Positions 32,716 through 45,760 are shown, counted from the stretch's first letter. The stretch: DNA of 64,000 nucleotides from Deuterostichococcus epilithicus (GCA_033439295.1 JAVTLE010000010.1:1054001-1118000), one strand, 5' to 3'. Made by a program: numbers and translations. Notes: generated by a model not told the origin, from the sequence alone.

Positions 32716-34467
32716 GGCTGGAGGGCCGGCTCGGTGGAAGCGGACGGCGCGGCGTCCGATGGCTGCTGCTGCGGCAGCTACGCCGTGGCAGCTCCGCTGC
32801 CGATTGTCGGCGCATGCCGGCGGCGGCAGAACCGTGAGGCAGGCGCCTGGTGGGCGCTTGCGCACGGATGCGGGGCCGTGGGGTGGGCCAGGTGGGCGGG
32901 GAGCAGCCTGACACGGATTCGGGACCCCAGGAGAGGCACCAACGCAGCATATCAGCGGGGGCTGTAGCAGCACATCAGCGTAGCATATTGGCGCCCTGCA
33001 TGCGCCCTGGCGGACAGTTTAGTCAGCTTGTAGTCATGGAGATCGTAACATGCTAACACCCCATGATCAGTGGCCACACTCGGCTGCGTAACGCCTCGGC
33101 GGCATTTGCCCAACTTGTCTCATCAACATCGTTTCATCCTTGCATGTTTCCTCACAATACCGCGTGCACACGGAGCCAGCTGCGAGCGCAACAGCTGGCG
33201 CACATCGACTTCGTCGGTGCGCACGCAGACTGCGACGCTCCTGCCCTGTTCCCACTTTGAGCAACTGCCTGAAACTTTGCGAGGCAACCTGTCGACGGCT
33301 GCTGGCCACCGCTGTACCAGCGAAGGAATCCGTTCAGATCTCGGATTCCCAGAAACAACCTCTATTCGAGTCCCGCTCGACCAGCGCGCGGCGTTTGGCA
33401 GGGAGCAGTGGAAGCGTAGGCACCCAGCGCAGCACCCCACGCAGGCCTTGCTGCAGCGTGTTCAGAAAGCGGCTCCAAGCGCAAGCGTACCCGCTGTAAC
33501 CTTCTCAATTGTTCGAGAAGTGCAAACCGCGCAGCAGTACCACTCTTTGAGCCCGCCGAGGCCGTACAGGCGCCGGCGACGCGTCTGCAGCCCACGTTAC
33601 GCGCCTGCAGCCCACCACTCGCCAGCCTGGTGCGCAGCTCGATCGCGGGCACGGGGCGGGGTCTGTGGCTAAGACGCGCCCCTGACTCGCGGTACCTAGC
33701 CACCGTGCTCAGCCGCAGTTCAGGGAGCTGCTGACGCGCCGGGCGCGCTGAGGGGGTAGGGCTAGCCAGCGGGATGGATCTGCATGCTCTGGTTTGCGGT
33801 GCAGTCACCGTCTGAGATTGAGTAGAGCTAGCGGACGGTCTGGAGCGACCGGATAAACGTCTAGCAGGGCAGCAGTGGCGCTTCAGACGCTCTGTCCCCG
33901 TTATCTCTGCTGCCCTTCATCGTGAGGCAAAGCCTTGGTGCTTCGGCGCGACGGTCGGGCCGTGCACGAGGGCGGACAGCCAGCGCTCTAGCGACGCGTC
34001 GTCACCCTGCACCGCACCCGGCGTCAGCAAAGATCACAATCAGTCAGCGGGTGAGGGCCCGGCCCTGGGAACCTCCACTGCACCGCTTGTACGCTGTGCA
34101 TTAGCCTCAGCACAGGGCCAGCGCGCTCAGCGCGCTGCGTCAGGCTCCCCTGTTTGGGACGTCGGCCTTTGGACGTCGTCAGACACCCCCAGCGTTCAGC
34201 TTCCTGCTAGGTTGTCGAGGCGGTTCTCGCCTTCGCCGGTGGGCAGGGAGTCGACAGTAGACAGCGCGGTGGCTGCTCGCATGGAACCTGCGGCGCACTG
34301 CGCTCGACTCCGCTCAGCGTGCCAAAATTGCCCACGTCGCCCTCCTGCCCCCCGACTGTACTAACGGCCAGTCTGTCTCCCGCTGGCCGCAGGCCGGCAT
34401 GCGCCAGCCCTGTTGAGTCGTTCAGGACGCGTCTGAGCGCACCGCTGTGGCGCCTGCCGCGGGCTTA
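32716..34467. other. Intergenic and probable bZIP upstream region
   Basis: About 1.75 kb between DHX37 and the bZIP start. Open frames on both strands (for example minus-strand frames around 33123-33440 and 33362-33808) show no similarity and no exon-intron logic. It probably holds the DHX37 3' UTR and the bZIP promoter with a long 5' UTR. I see no tRNA or mobile element here. Confidence 0.4.
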
Positions 34468-37400
34468 ATGGTGGAGGTCGCCCAGCAGCACGACTTCCTG
34501 ATGGGCGATAGCGAATTCCCCCTCCGCGGCGCCTCGCTCGACATGCTGAACCTGAACAACACCACCAGCGTCGGCATGGACGACGTCGACAAGCTGCTGC
34601 AGGCGTTCCAGCCGGGTGCGCGCCCGCGTCTCGTTCGCCGCATGATGTTCGCGTGCGACGTCATGGTCTCGCTCCCGCAGGACACCCCCAACGGCAACCG
34701 ACTGGCGCCTTGACAAATGTGTTCTTAAGGTGTTCATGAAATCGACTCGCAGGTCAGGGCAGCTTTGACCTGCCGCACGAGCTGTCCATGGACTGGAACA
34801 TGAACGTGGAGATGCCAACCTCGCTGCCGGGGACGCCGGCCGGCGCCGGCCAGGCGGGCCTGCCGCTGCCGGCGTCCAGCACGCTGCAGCCTCAGCCGTT
34901 CGCAGGGCCCGTCAGCCGCCTGGGCTGGGCCGCCAACTCGCCACTGCCAATCGCGCAGTCGCCGGCGGGGGCACCGCGGCCCGACGCCGCCGCTGTCCAG
35001 CAGCGCCGGCGCCGCCGGCCTGGGCGGCCACCTGGCCAGCCCGCCGGACCACAGCTCCCTCAGCCAGCCGCCGCTGCACCCCTTCGCACAGCAGCACCAG
35101 CCTGGGGAGGTGGCCAAGCCGCAGTTTCCCACCATCCCCCGCTCGGCGCGGCGTGCCAGCGTGCCGGTCACCGCGCCAGGCGGCGTCAGCAACTTCATCG
35201 CCAACACGCTGTACGAGACGCGCTCCTCGCCGCCGCTGTGGACCATCGGCGAGGGGGAGGCGGACGGGTCGCCCACTGCCCACAACGGCGGCATGCGGCC
35301 GGCGATGTCGGCCGATGCCAACACTGCGGAGCACCTGACGCGTGGCATGGACGGCGCCAGCTCGGCGGGTGAGCGCTCGAGCTGCAGCAGCAGTATCGTT
35401 TGCCTCGGTTGCGAGGGCACCTGCATGCATAATGAGCTTGAGTGCTGGCGGTTGGCGCACATCAGCAAGCGTTGTCGTGCAGCGGCAGATCACCCAGCCT
35501 GTGCTCGTGAGTGGCATCAACCGATTGGAGCATCTGATGCTGATGCCACTGCTGATGCCACTCCTTGGACATTGCTGCAGCGGGCCGCCGACTGCGACAG
35601 AGCGTGCGGTCGGCGAGCGTGGGCGCAAACAGCGAGCGGCCGCTGTCGTCTGCTGACCTGGACCTGGGCCTCTCTGGCGCCAAGGCCAAGGAGCGCAACA
35701 GGTGAATCTCTGGAGCCGCATCTAATGCTCTGCCGCGCCGCGGTGGCTCACCACGCCCGTCAGCTAGCAGCTCCCTCTTCTTGCAACTGTCGGAGGCACT
35801 TGCCCTTGTTGCGACGCCATGCATACGCTTACTGCCGCAGCTGTTGCAGTCCCTTGTTGACGGGCCCTTGGGGCCTAAACGCCCTTCGGCGAGGCGCGCT
35901 CTATGCCGGCGCAGACATTTGTCGCGTTGCTCCGCTGCAGGCGTGCACAGAAGCGCTTCCGGGAGCGCCAAAAGGTAAAGCAGCAGGAGGCGGTGCAGCG
36001 GGTGGTGCAGCTGGAGGAGGCGCTGGACCAACTGGAGGTGGAGCGCTCGGAGCTGAGTCAGAAGCTCAAGGCCATGTCGCATGTCCGCGGCGGCGGCGGC
36101 GGCGGCGAGCTGTCGGGCGCCGCTGCCCCCAAGGCTGACGACAGCGGCTCCGAGGTGCGTGGCCAGGACGATCTTGGCAACGAAGCAGGGTGCCCGCCGC
36201 CGCTGGCGGCTGGCGTCCTCTGGAAGTGCGGCCGGCATGCAGTGCTGCATGGTCTGTCTACAAGGATGCTACCACTTGTTGTGCTCTGCTGCGCCGGCTG
36301 CCGTCTGTCACACTGCGTTTTGCGGCGGCTGCCCCGCTGCGACGCCGGCGGAGTGGCTGGGAAGCCGCAGACAAGATACTCGCATGTGATTTGATGTAAG
36401 TGTGAGTAACTCTTTAACATTTCAACGACCTGTGGCGCAGCAGCAGATGCAGTCGCCCGCGTCGTCGCAGGAGCGGGTGCTCACACTGTCTGTGCCCGCC
36501 GGGCGGGAGCGCCACCTGACGGGCTCCGATATCAAGAAGCTGAGCTGGCCCGAATACATCTCGCTGTACGAGGTGAGCCTTGCTGGAATCCTTGCGGTCT
36601 CATTGGCCAGTTTGCCTCCAGCCCTGCTAAAATTTGCTTGAGCAGGTGCCTCTCTCGCGTCCTCTGCATGTGTCTCCTTAGTTAAGGATTCTTAATATGC
36701 CGACTCGACTGGTTCAATGACGGCAGCACGCGCTGACTTTGCACGCCTTCTGCCCCGCAGAGCTACCTGGAGGAGATGGCGGCCATGCTGCTGCAGGCCC
36801 AGGGCAACGGCGACTCGCCTGCAGGCCACCGCCTGCAGCGCCTCTGCACAGAGTTGGTGAGCCACCCTGCCATGGCTGCCCTTTGGTGTGGTCAGTGCAT
36901 CTGCCTAGTCAAAACACTCAACTGTGACGATTGCAGCCAGCCTAGTGGTGTAGTCTGGTCTCACTAGCTGTCGGATGCTGACCAACTGGCCGCGTGGCGA
37001 CTTGTAGATCACAGTGACGGCGGCAATGCTGATGCACGACCCGACGACCAAGGGGCGCCTGCACTGCATGCCGCTGATGTCTCAGCCAGTGTCGACGCCG
37101 CTGGCACCGCCAGACAGCAACTTCTGGCACCGTGTCACGGTGCGCTGCGCCTCTTCGCATTTTGGATGAATGCGGAAGTGAGCCACAGTTGCTGCAAGCC
37201 AACTACGGCGTGTACTGGTCGCCACTATGCCAGAAGGTCTGAGGCCTGGGTCTTCTTGACTGTCCACGCCTCCTGCACACCGATGTGCCGCCTGGACTCC
37301 CCTGCCTGACGCCGCTGGAACACTCCGCCCACCTGGTGCCGCGCAGATGGCGCTGTGCCTGAGCCCGCAGCAGCGCCAGAACTGCCTGCGGCTGCGCAAC

Positions 37401-38321
37401 GCGCACCTGCACAAGGTGCGGGACATCCTGCAGGACCGCTACCGCATCAACGACATGATGCAGTCCACGCTGCCGAGCTATGACTTCGAGCTGCAGGCCG
37501 CCCGTCAGCATCTGCGCGCCCTCCAGGTGGTCACCTCTCAAAGTGTGCTCCAGCGAACATGCGTTGAACCTCGCTTTCTCAACATCTGCATCAAGCTCGA
37601 CACATTCTTGGAGGCATTAGTGTCTCGTGCTGTCACTGCTCTTGCTTCAGCTCCAGTCTTGCCCGGCCAGCATGCTGATTTGGCTGTGCCGTACCGCAGG
37701 TATCAGAGAACCTGCAGCGCAACCTGCGCCAGGAGCAGGGCCTGCAGCTGGAGCTGTCCACCACCTTCTTCTCCCAGGTGCGGCGCCCTTATCCTTCTGA
37801 CCCTTGAGGAGCCTTATGAATGAGCAAACATCTCCATGTTTGCTACATGAAAGCCACCTGTCCTGCTGCCTGCCCGATGCCTGGGCCCACCTACATCGCC
37901 CACTCGAAGCTGGCGACCTGTGCCGTGTCTTGAGTTTGAGCCTAAATGTCCCCCACCCGCGCATTTGCGGTCCGACAGCCCACCAGCTGCAAATATGACT
38001 CTGCTTTATCGCTGCTCTTGATTACTACACCGCCTGCCTCTGCTGTGGTGTCGTGATAAGGTCTAATTGAGACATGTCTCCTTGCGATGCCTGCAGGCCC
38101 TGACTCCCATCCAGATGGCGACGGCGGCCACCGAGTCCTACCCCTGGTGGCCTGACATCCTGGTGCGCCTCTTCCTCTACCGCTTACCACTGCTGCTCAG
38201 GGAGGACTGTTCTTTGATGCTGAATTAACTGTTGCCGACTCCCGCTGGCCCACCATCTGATGTGTGTGATGTGCCTCGTGCGCAGGCCATGCTCAATGCG
38301 GCATGCGAGGGAATGGAGTGA
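34468..38321 (+). CDS. bZIP transcription factor
   Basis: Exon 1 (34468-34615) starts MVEVAQQHDFLMGDSEFPL and runs in phase into a Pro/Ala/Gln-rich exon. The basic region is split by an intron (35702-35940): KERNR joins RAQKRFRERQK, giving the bZIP signature N-x7-R. The zipper follows (VVQLEEALDQLEVERSEL) with Leu at heptad positions 17, 24 and 31 after the signature Arg. After the zipper come conserved-looking exons: KKLSWPEYISLYE, SYLEEMAAMLLQAQ, MALCLSPQQRQNCLRLR with HLHKVRDILQDR, VSENLQRNLRQEQGL, and a final ACEGME then TGA at 38319-38321. Such long C-terminal regions are usual for algal bZIPs. In the large second exon the reading frame shifts between about 34950 and 34990, so a tiny intron or a base error is needed there. 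Expected in the nucleus; target genes unknown. Confidence 0.8.
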
Positions 38322-40091
38322 TGAACCTCACCTTATGATACGCACCTTGCAATAAAATTACACAGCTCGCCCGATGGCGGCTGACTACTGCAGCGACTTG
38401 CATACCATTGCCGCTGCAACCGCGCCCGTGCCTCTACGGGATGCTGAGCCACGGCAGTCTTGTTTTTGGGCCGCCGTTGAGCCGCCTCCCACATGCGCGA
38501 GGTTCAGTGGCACTACTACTCTGGCGCTTCCGATTGGCGCTGCATCTGCGCCCGCGCTTCTACGAGGTGCTGAGCCATGGCGGCCCTGCTCAAGAGCCGC
38601 CGTTGAGCCGCCTCCCGTACGCGTCATCGGGATTCGTGGCACCGCTCGGGCAATTCTACTCGGCGGCCGCCTTATATTTCATCGCAAATTGTGGTGTGAC
38701 CATCGCTTTGCGCCTTGGCGGGACTCCGCCTGGGGGACGACCTACGGCCGCCCCCCGACGACCATTCCTTTCTTACTTTCTTCTTTCGGTTACATGCCAG
38801 CGTTCGAGGCGCCAGGCTCGCAGCCGGTTAATCCGTCGCCCTCTTGGGCGGCGGCGTGCAGACAGGGCCGGCTTGGGGCACACAGGGATGGCACCTTCAG
38901 ACGGTCGCACAGACTTCGGCCTGCTCTTCGTGGGATGCTTGGCACTTTGTCGGCTAGGGATTTCGCAGCTGCTAACGCCCTCCCCAGGCCCTGCCCAGGG
39001 ACAGGAGAGTAGGAGCGCTTTGCGCTTTCCGCAGCAGCTTTGAAATCGCCATCCGCCTTTTGTTGACAGACTCGCGCATGCCATACATGTTCAGCAGATT
39101 TTGATGGTGGCTGTGGCCCTGTATCTGTTGATTTGGGAGCGCCACGCCAAATGTTGATGTAGAGTGTGTTTATTGGGCTGTGTTGTGAAGCAGTGACTGC
39201 AAGCCGGCCTGGTTGTTTGCTTGCGCATGATGGGGCCAGTGCCCAGTTCTTTGCCGCTGTTTGCATTGATTGCCTGTGATTGAAAGTCCATACATTGCCC
39301 TTGGTTCGTTGACGGGATATGCAGCCTGCAAACATCTCGCAAAGAAAGTACTACGAATTTAGGGAACTTAGAAATTAGAGTGAATAAGAGGAGTTGCTTT
39401 GACCCGTTTCACAATCCGGCAACAACGCAAAGCGGCCTCTGCAGCGCTGCAGCCCCGGCAACGCAATGCTGGTGCCATAGCTCAGCTATGGACACATCGT
39501 TCTCTCTATTGTACTTCAAGACAAGGGTCGCCTTCGTCCTCGAAGGCTCGGCCATTGGCTGCCTAGGAGCACGGTGACTCTCAGGCTTATTGTGTAGAGG
39601 TTAGGTTACCGCGAGAAGCTGTCGCAGACGCAATATAAATAGACGTAGAGCCACAGCGAGGCGATAGCGCGTTGATATAGCCACTTGACGTCCATGACTG
39701 ATCTGGCCAGCCTTGGTCAGCTCCGGCGACGACAGCAGCGAGTACGATAAACTGTGATTACCAACCGCAGTGGGTTCTCTGATGTATTGATGCAGCCCGC
39801 AGATCTGCAGGTGCACCCACTGTAGAGACCTGAGCCTCGCCATATCACGCATATCATGGCATAACATATGAAAGTGGCTCCCTCCCATTACCTGTGAACG
39901 AGCGACACAGTCTGTGCTAATTGTATGAAAGTGGGGATCAAAACGATCTGCTGATTCTGTCAGCCGCAGGCATCCACGGACGGCGCCCACAGCATGCACA
40001 GCACACTGGGTAAGTTGATCCGGCCTGCTGTGCGCATACACAGCTTGAAATTGGCGCACCCGTTTCGTAAATCTGGCTTGTATCAGTAGCA
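38322..40091. other. Intergenic region with a tandem repeat
   Basis: About 1.77 kb. An AATAAA-like string lies at 38352, just past the bZIP stop. A two-copy 126-bp tandem repeat occupies about 38408-38655. The part from 39300 to 40080 is distinctly AT-richer than the exons. A minus-strand open frame at 39601-40188 has no similarity I recognise. The upstream exon or promoter of the next gene must lie here but is not resolved. Confidence 0.45.
38408..38655. repeat. 126-bp tandem repeat, two copies
   Basis: The strings CTCTACGGGATGCTGAGCCA (38432) and TTCTACGAGGTGCTGAGCCA (38558) mark two copies offset by 126 bp. Both continue into GCCGCCGTTGAGCCGCCTCCC. The unit is 42 codons long and open in one plus frame and one minus frame, but no gene is evident. 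Confidence 0.8.
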
Positions 40092-43000
40092 CAGCGAAAG
40101 GCATTGAGTCATGAATGGGGCACCCCAGGCAGTACAAGTGCGGTGTGGACACATGAGGTGGTGGAAGAGGACGCTGACGCCGAGTCATGTGAGTCTGTCA
40201 GCGTCCGTTTCAACAGCAGCCCGGCGGCCCAGCCAGGCTTGGATGCCGCACGAGCGCCGGCAGCAGCCAATGCCGTGCAGCATACAGCTGAGGCGGTTGC
40301 GGACATCTCCACGCCGGCACCTGCTGCCCAGCCGGAGGGGGCAGCGGCCAAGCTGCTGCCGTCCGCCTCCACGCCAGCGTCGAATGCCAAGCAGGCAGCG
40401 GCATCCCGGCCGGCAGCTTGCACGGCGGATGACACAGGCAGCTGCGCGGACATGCTTTCGGGCCCGCCACAGTCTGCAGCCGCACAGACCGTCGGCGCCA
40501 CTGACGGGCTGATCGATGCTTCGTCTGACATGGCCAGCGCCGCTGGAGAGCCCACGCCCCCTTCACCCGAGGCTGGGAGCGCCGCTGGCGAGCTGGCCGC
40601 ATCAGTCACGCAGCCTAGAGACACCCAGGACGCTGGCAGCGAGGCGGCCCCAGCCGCAGGTGAGGACGCTGCCCTGGAGGCACCGGGCACAGGCCAGCAG
40701 CCAAGGCAGGCGGCCGCAGCGCCGCAGCCAAGCGCACAGGCGGCCCAGCAGCAGCACGACCTGCCGCGGAGCCAGTGGCCAGCCGCTGCAGCTGGGGAGG
40801 CAGCGGCGCCAGAGCATGCTGCACAGCCCGGCAGCGCGCCAGAGCATGCAGCCGACGCGGCGCTGTCGGCGGTGGTCGGTGCCGACCTCGGCCAGCCTTC
40901 GGACATGGTGTTCACCATGGGGCCTTCGACCAGTGCGGAGCTGCCGGCGGCGGTGCCCGACGCTGCATCGGCGGCCGCACTGGACCTGAGCGCGGTCGCG
41001 CCTGAGCCTGGCGCTGAGCGGGTCGCAGATGCTGGCGAGGTCAGCCCTGCACCACGAGTTTAGAGAAGCACCTGTGACCCTAGCTCGTGCCGCATCCAGC
41101 TGCATGTGCCGGGCAGACAACTTCAATACGACAAGGCAAGCGGTCAAGATCAGATTGCAACTTCTGACCTGCTGCTGTGGTCGTTGCAGGCACAACCCGA
41201 CCATGAGCCTGCAAAGGGCTTTGGGCCTGACAACGAAGCCGCATCAGGTGCTTACCGGCGAGAAGGCAGAACCACTTGCATTCAAGCGGTGCTCAGGCCC
41301 GGCCCGCCCAACTAGTGTGCATCGTGCCAGCCAGCACGATGATCCTCGAAGGACTGTTCCGAACTTAGCCTTCTTAAATCCGCAGGCGAGGACGGCGCCC
41401 AGCGCCCGGCCTCTCCTGCTGCCGGCGCCCAGCCAGAGCAGCCTCAGACGCCGCAGCCGGGCGACAAGGCAGATGGGGCTCAGCCGCCGCCAGCTGCCCC
41501 AGAGGTCGACGCGGCGCAGCAGTCAGCAGTGCAGCAGGATGCGGCGCCGCAACTGCGGCAGGATGCGGCGCCGCAACTGCGGCAGGATGCGGCGCAGCAG
41601 CAGGTGGAGGGGCAGCCGGGAACGCCGCTGCCGCACACGCCGACGCTGGACAGTCGTAAGCCGCGCTCGCAGACGCCGCAGTCTGCTGCCGATGCCCCAC
41701 CCCCAGAGGAGGAACGGCGTAAGCAGGTGATTCCCTGATCCGACGTCTCAAAAGTAACATGCAGCCGACGGAACATCAGCGCTTGCTTGCTGGAAAGTTC
41801 TGTGCATGAAATTGTGATCATAGCACCTCCAAGTGTTGCCGAGCGTGCCGACATCAGAGGGTGTCACGGCAGAGAGCCCTGAGGTCTGACATTTGCGAAT
41901 TCTCCTGGCATTGTGGCCCTGGAGAGGCCTTGGGGGCGACTGCCGGCAGACTGTTGCATGCTCCCCCTGCAGGCTTCCATGCCTGTCGGTCTGCGGGAGC
42001 GGGAGTCGCAGCCTTATCATCAGACGCAGCCGTGTGCGCCGGACCACTTCACCCGCCGCAGCCCGCACAGCACGGCCGCCCCAGCGCCGCCGCCGAGAGA
42101 GCTGACTGAGGAGGAGCGGCAGCAGGAAGCGGCCGTTGCGGCGGAGCGCGCGGCGCAGCAGGCACTGCGCGTCGCGCAGCGCGAGCGGTGCGTCCTTGCT
42201 GCGCACAGTAAGCGCCTGGCTCAGTACCGCTGCCGATGTCAACCACACACCCTGGATAAATGGCCCTGGCACAGCATGTCGTTTGCCGTCGGGCGTCGCC
42301 CGTCTAAGACGTCCTGCGAAGGTGGGCTGCGCAGTGTTCATGACACACTCAAGGGCGCAATTTTTTTATTATGTTTGCCAATGCTGCAGGGAGCTGCGGC
42401 GGGTTCGGGAACAGGTATTACGAGAGCAGCAGGCACACGAGGCGGAGCGCTCAGTGGTGGCCCGCTGCGCGCTGCGCCCCGCGTCTGCAGACGGCGCAGA
42501 GTGCCAGGCCGGCGACGACGACCGCAACATCTGCGGTGCGGGTTTCCAGGGCTGGAAACCCTGCAAAATTGCCTCGTCTCCTGACGCGATTCGATGCATG
42601 CACGTAGCCTTCGTCTCTTGCATCTGGGGGCTCTCTGCGTCGCGCAGGCTGCTGCGGTGTCTGTCGCTGTCAGCCCCTTGGAATGGCGTCATCTGGAACA
42701 TGGGTGAGCTTCAGTGTTGACATGCCGGCACTCGATCTGCTGGCGAACAGACGACGGGTCCGACAGCCCGGTCACTGAGCATTGACATTCAACACGACAC
42801 CTGGCCTGCTGGCGCGCAGACGACGAGTCGTACGTGCACCTCGCCTGCTCTGAGGGCTGCAGGATGTCGTACCACCACCCGGTGTGCTACCACCGCCTGG
42901 TGGATGTGATGAAGCAGCAGCGGCCCGGCTTCAAGGGCTTAAAGGCGCGCTGAATGCATATCACCGTGCGTATTCTCATCCTGGACAGGCCCAGAGATGT

Positions 43001-43729
43001 GCCATGCTCCAGGCAAATCCAGCGAGGCGCCGCTGTGCTCGGCCTTGCAAGGCGGCCGGCCGAGCCGCACCTCTGGTGCCTGTGGCACAGTCGCGCCGCC
43101 GCTGGACGCTCGCGGGCGGTCCGTGCATGCACCGCAGCGCGCATGAGGCTCAGGCACGGCGGAGCCTGACGGGAGACTGGCCCGCCTTCGAGGGTCTGAG
43201 CACATGACCTCCGCAGCCGCCGGGCCACTGACCCTTCACCTTCCCCTGCACAGGGCAGGGACGCCGTGGCCTGCCTCACGGACATGTGCAGCGGCACGCT
43301 CGTGGAGGCGTCCCTGCACAAGGTGTCGGCAGACGGCGGCGCCGAGCCGCCGCAGGTGTGGATCGAGCGCAAGAAGATCGCCAAGGCACCGCGCCGCACG
43401 CCGCCCGTCGACGCGCCCGGCGGCAAGGGCCACGGCAAGCGCGGCAAGTTCGGCCACGGCGCCGCAGGTGGGAAAAGTTCCCATCTCGGCCGAAGTCTCC
43501 ACCTGCAGCTGGGCGTTTAATTGAGCTCAGGTGCAAGCCTCGCCTGGGGCGGTGCCGCCTTGGGACATCATGCTCCCTACAACCTCCTGACGCCGCATGC
43601 TGCAGCGTTTAAATCTCGAGTCGCAGCAAGCGCGAGTCAGCTGCAAGGTGTTCTTGCATGCTTGCTGCAGACCGCAAGGACCCGCGGCAGGGCTCGCACG
43701 AGGAGGAGCCGAGCTGGCAGCCCCACCAT

Positions 43730-43766
<37 letters not shown>

Positions 43767-45760
43767 CGCAGCAGCAGAAGCGCCGCAGTGGCCAGGCCGA
43801 GCAGCGGCCCGAGGAACAGTCCGAGCCCAGCCCCCCTAAGCCCGAGCCGGTGCGCACCTGCCTTGCTGAGTTTAACTCCACGCCTGCATGCAAGCCAGCG
43901 TAAGGCACCCGTCATGGCTGGCTCGCTGCCTTGATGTACCAGGCGTCCCATGCACTTGCTGAGGCTCCAGGACCCCACATGCAGCCCGTGCGCAACGATG
44001 ACATGCCCCTCCTAACTTGGCGACTGCAGCTGGGCATGGGCCGCATGCACATGCAGCTGCAGATGCGTGCAATGTCAGGGGACGTCATGTGCCGTCATGG
44101 CGGTCGCCCCCTTGCGTTGGCGGGTCGATATGACGTAACCCTGACACTGAACCCTAAAAGCCGCAGGTGAACATCCCGCTTCCGGAGGACCTGGACGCCC
44201 GGCTGCGGGAGCTGGTGTGGGAGGAGGAGCCGTCCGATTTCGCCGTGCGCCGGCGGCGGGCGGAGCCGCAGCCATCGCCGTCAGCTGCCGTCCAGGCCCG
44301 GGTGCGCCTGCGAGCACCCGCCGCGCCCGCCGCTGTCTGCGTTCGTCTTCGTGCTGCCATGTGGACTGGAGTCCTGTTAAGATGATCCCTGCTGCACCTC
44401 GGATCACTTCCTCGCATGCACAATCAGCGTGAACTGAGGGATCACTTGCAGCATGCGTATGCTCGAATGCATACTGACGTGGAGGCCGCCAGAACTCTTG
44501 ATCTGGTCCAATCTTTCGGTTTGCCTTGCAGATCGAGCGCAAGAAGAAGGCCATGATGCGCATGCGGCTCGACAAGTTCGTGGGCGAGCAGCCAGATGAG
44601 CAGCAGCAGGAGAGTGCCTTCTACAGCGGCAGCCAGGCCCGGGGCCACCAGCAGACAGCATGGTCCCGCCCCCAGGTGAGCGGATGGACGCACCCTGCAG
44701 GGCGGAACTGCATGCCATGACTCATCGGCAATGCATGCAGATTGCCGCAATGCAGAATGCCGCAATCTTCTCAACAGCTCACAGCAAGAACGTGAGAGCC
44801 AGTCAAGTTTAGCACCTGCCCTCCCAGGACTCCTGAGTCCCTGCTATCAAGCCGATTTGCTGAGTGCCAAGTATGTGTGGCACACCACAGCCACATGCGA
44901 AGCCGAAGCCGGACACCCACTCCCCCTCCCACCCTCTCTTCCCTACTAGATCGTTATCTTTTCTGTCCGTCCCTTGCGCCCTCCCAGTCCGCACCAACAG
45001 CTGCATTCGTGCCCCACAGGACGACCGCTTCCTGCCGCCGCCGCCGCAGTCAGGCGCCATGCAGTCAGGCGCCCTGGCGACGGCCGCCTTCCCCTCCCTG
45101 CAGCAGGCGGCGCAGGGCGCCGGCGAGCTGGAGGGCCACGCCATGGTGGTCCTGGCGGCGCTGCGTCAGCTGCAGCAGGGTGGGTCCCACTGTTGTGCAC
45201 AGGCAGCTGGTATCGAATCGGGCATCGGCTGGCGTGTTGTGTTGTTAGCTGCTTTGCCTCGGCTGTTGACGGCAGCTCTGCCTCGGCACACGAAGTGACG
45301 CTGCAGTGCTCTGCAGAACATGTTGACCTTGTCACTGGAATCAGCAGACGCCCACCCAGGCAATGCCTGAGCATGCTGCAGTCGTCTGCTCAGAGGCAGT
45401 GGACAAGATCGTGCTTCTAATGTCGATATTCCGATTGCCCTCTTGCAGCACGAAGACTCACGATGTGCATGTGAACCTGATGGCTACTCGCCTGCAATTC
45501 ACCCGCAGGGTCGCGCTGGGGTGAGCCGACGCCGGTGCTGCTGCTGGAGTGCCTGGACGTGCACGGCGTTGCGGAGGAGCTGGGGGCCGCCAATGCAGAG
45601 GCGGCGCTGGAGGACCAGCTGCGCGCGGTGTTCGAGCCCTACGGCGACCTGCAGCGCCTGCGCACATTTGCCGACCAGGAGGCGGCCGCGCTGGAGTTTT
45701 CGGAAGCGGGCGCCGCCGCCCGGGTGCGCGCCTACTACAGNCACAAAGNTGGTCGGGGGG
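40092..45760 (+). CDS. Zinc-cluster (TTC3/DZIP3-like), polyQ and RRM-like protein; perhaps 5' part of an E3 ligase gene
   Basis: The first visible exon (open from about 40092) has no ATG in frame, so the true start lies upstream. It is long, Ala/Pro-rich and acidic. Later exons give Gln-rich repeats (near 41535), a charged coiled-coil segment (LTEEERQQEAAVAAERAAQQ, then ELRRVREQVLREQQAHEAE), and a Cys/His cluster: DDESYVHLACSEGCRMSYHH with PVCYHRLVDVM, followed in the next exon by ACLTDMCSGTL. This spacing resembles the zinc-binding region of the animal E3 ligases TTC3 and DZIP3. Then come a Q12 tract, VNIPLPEDLDARLRELVWEE, and an exon with PTPVLLLECLDVHGV and LRAVFEPYGDLQRLRTFADQ, which looks like a divergent RRM. 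The model ends at N bases near 45741-45749. It probably continues into the RING gene at 46216; if not, the frame closes at 45897. Confidence 0.55.
41535..41600 (+). repeat. 24-bp coding repeat (QDAAPQLR)
   Basis: Two perfect 24-bp units and a partial third encode QDAAPQLR twice and then QDAAQQQ within the Gln-rich exon. Confidence 0.9.
43730..43765 (+). repeat. (CAG)12 polyglutamine tract
   Basis: Twelve pure CAG codons, in frame after PHH and followed by A and QQQ, lie in the exon after the zinc cluster. They are read in the gene's frame, so this is a translated polyQ. Confidence 0.88.

Noticed and set aside
33123-33808. Minus-strand frames upstream of the bZIP gene
   Set aside because: Composition is odd for protein and no domain is seen; treated as non-coding.
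38374-39012. 212-codon plus-strand frame, considered as a retroelement fragment
   Set aside because: It includes the 126-bp repeat, but no reverse transcriptase, integrase or end repeats are visible.
39601-40188. 195-codon open frame on the minus strand
   Set aside because: No recognisable similarity and no splice context; long open frames on the wrong strand are common in GC-rich DNA, so it was not called a gene.
44146-44162. Second AACCCTAAA string
   Set aside because: A single unit next to a splice acceptor; chance is sufficient.
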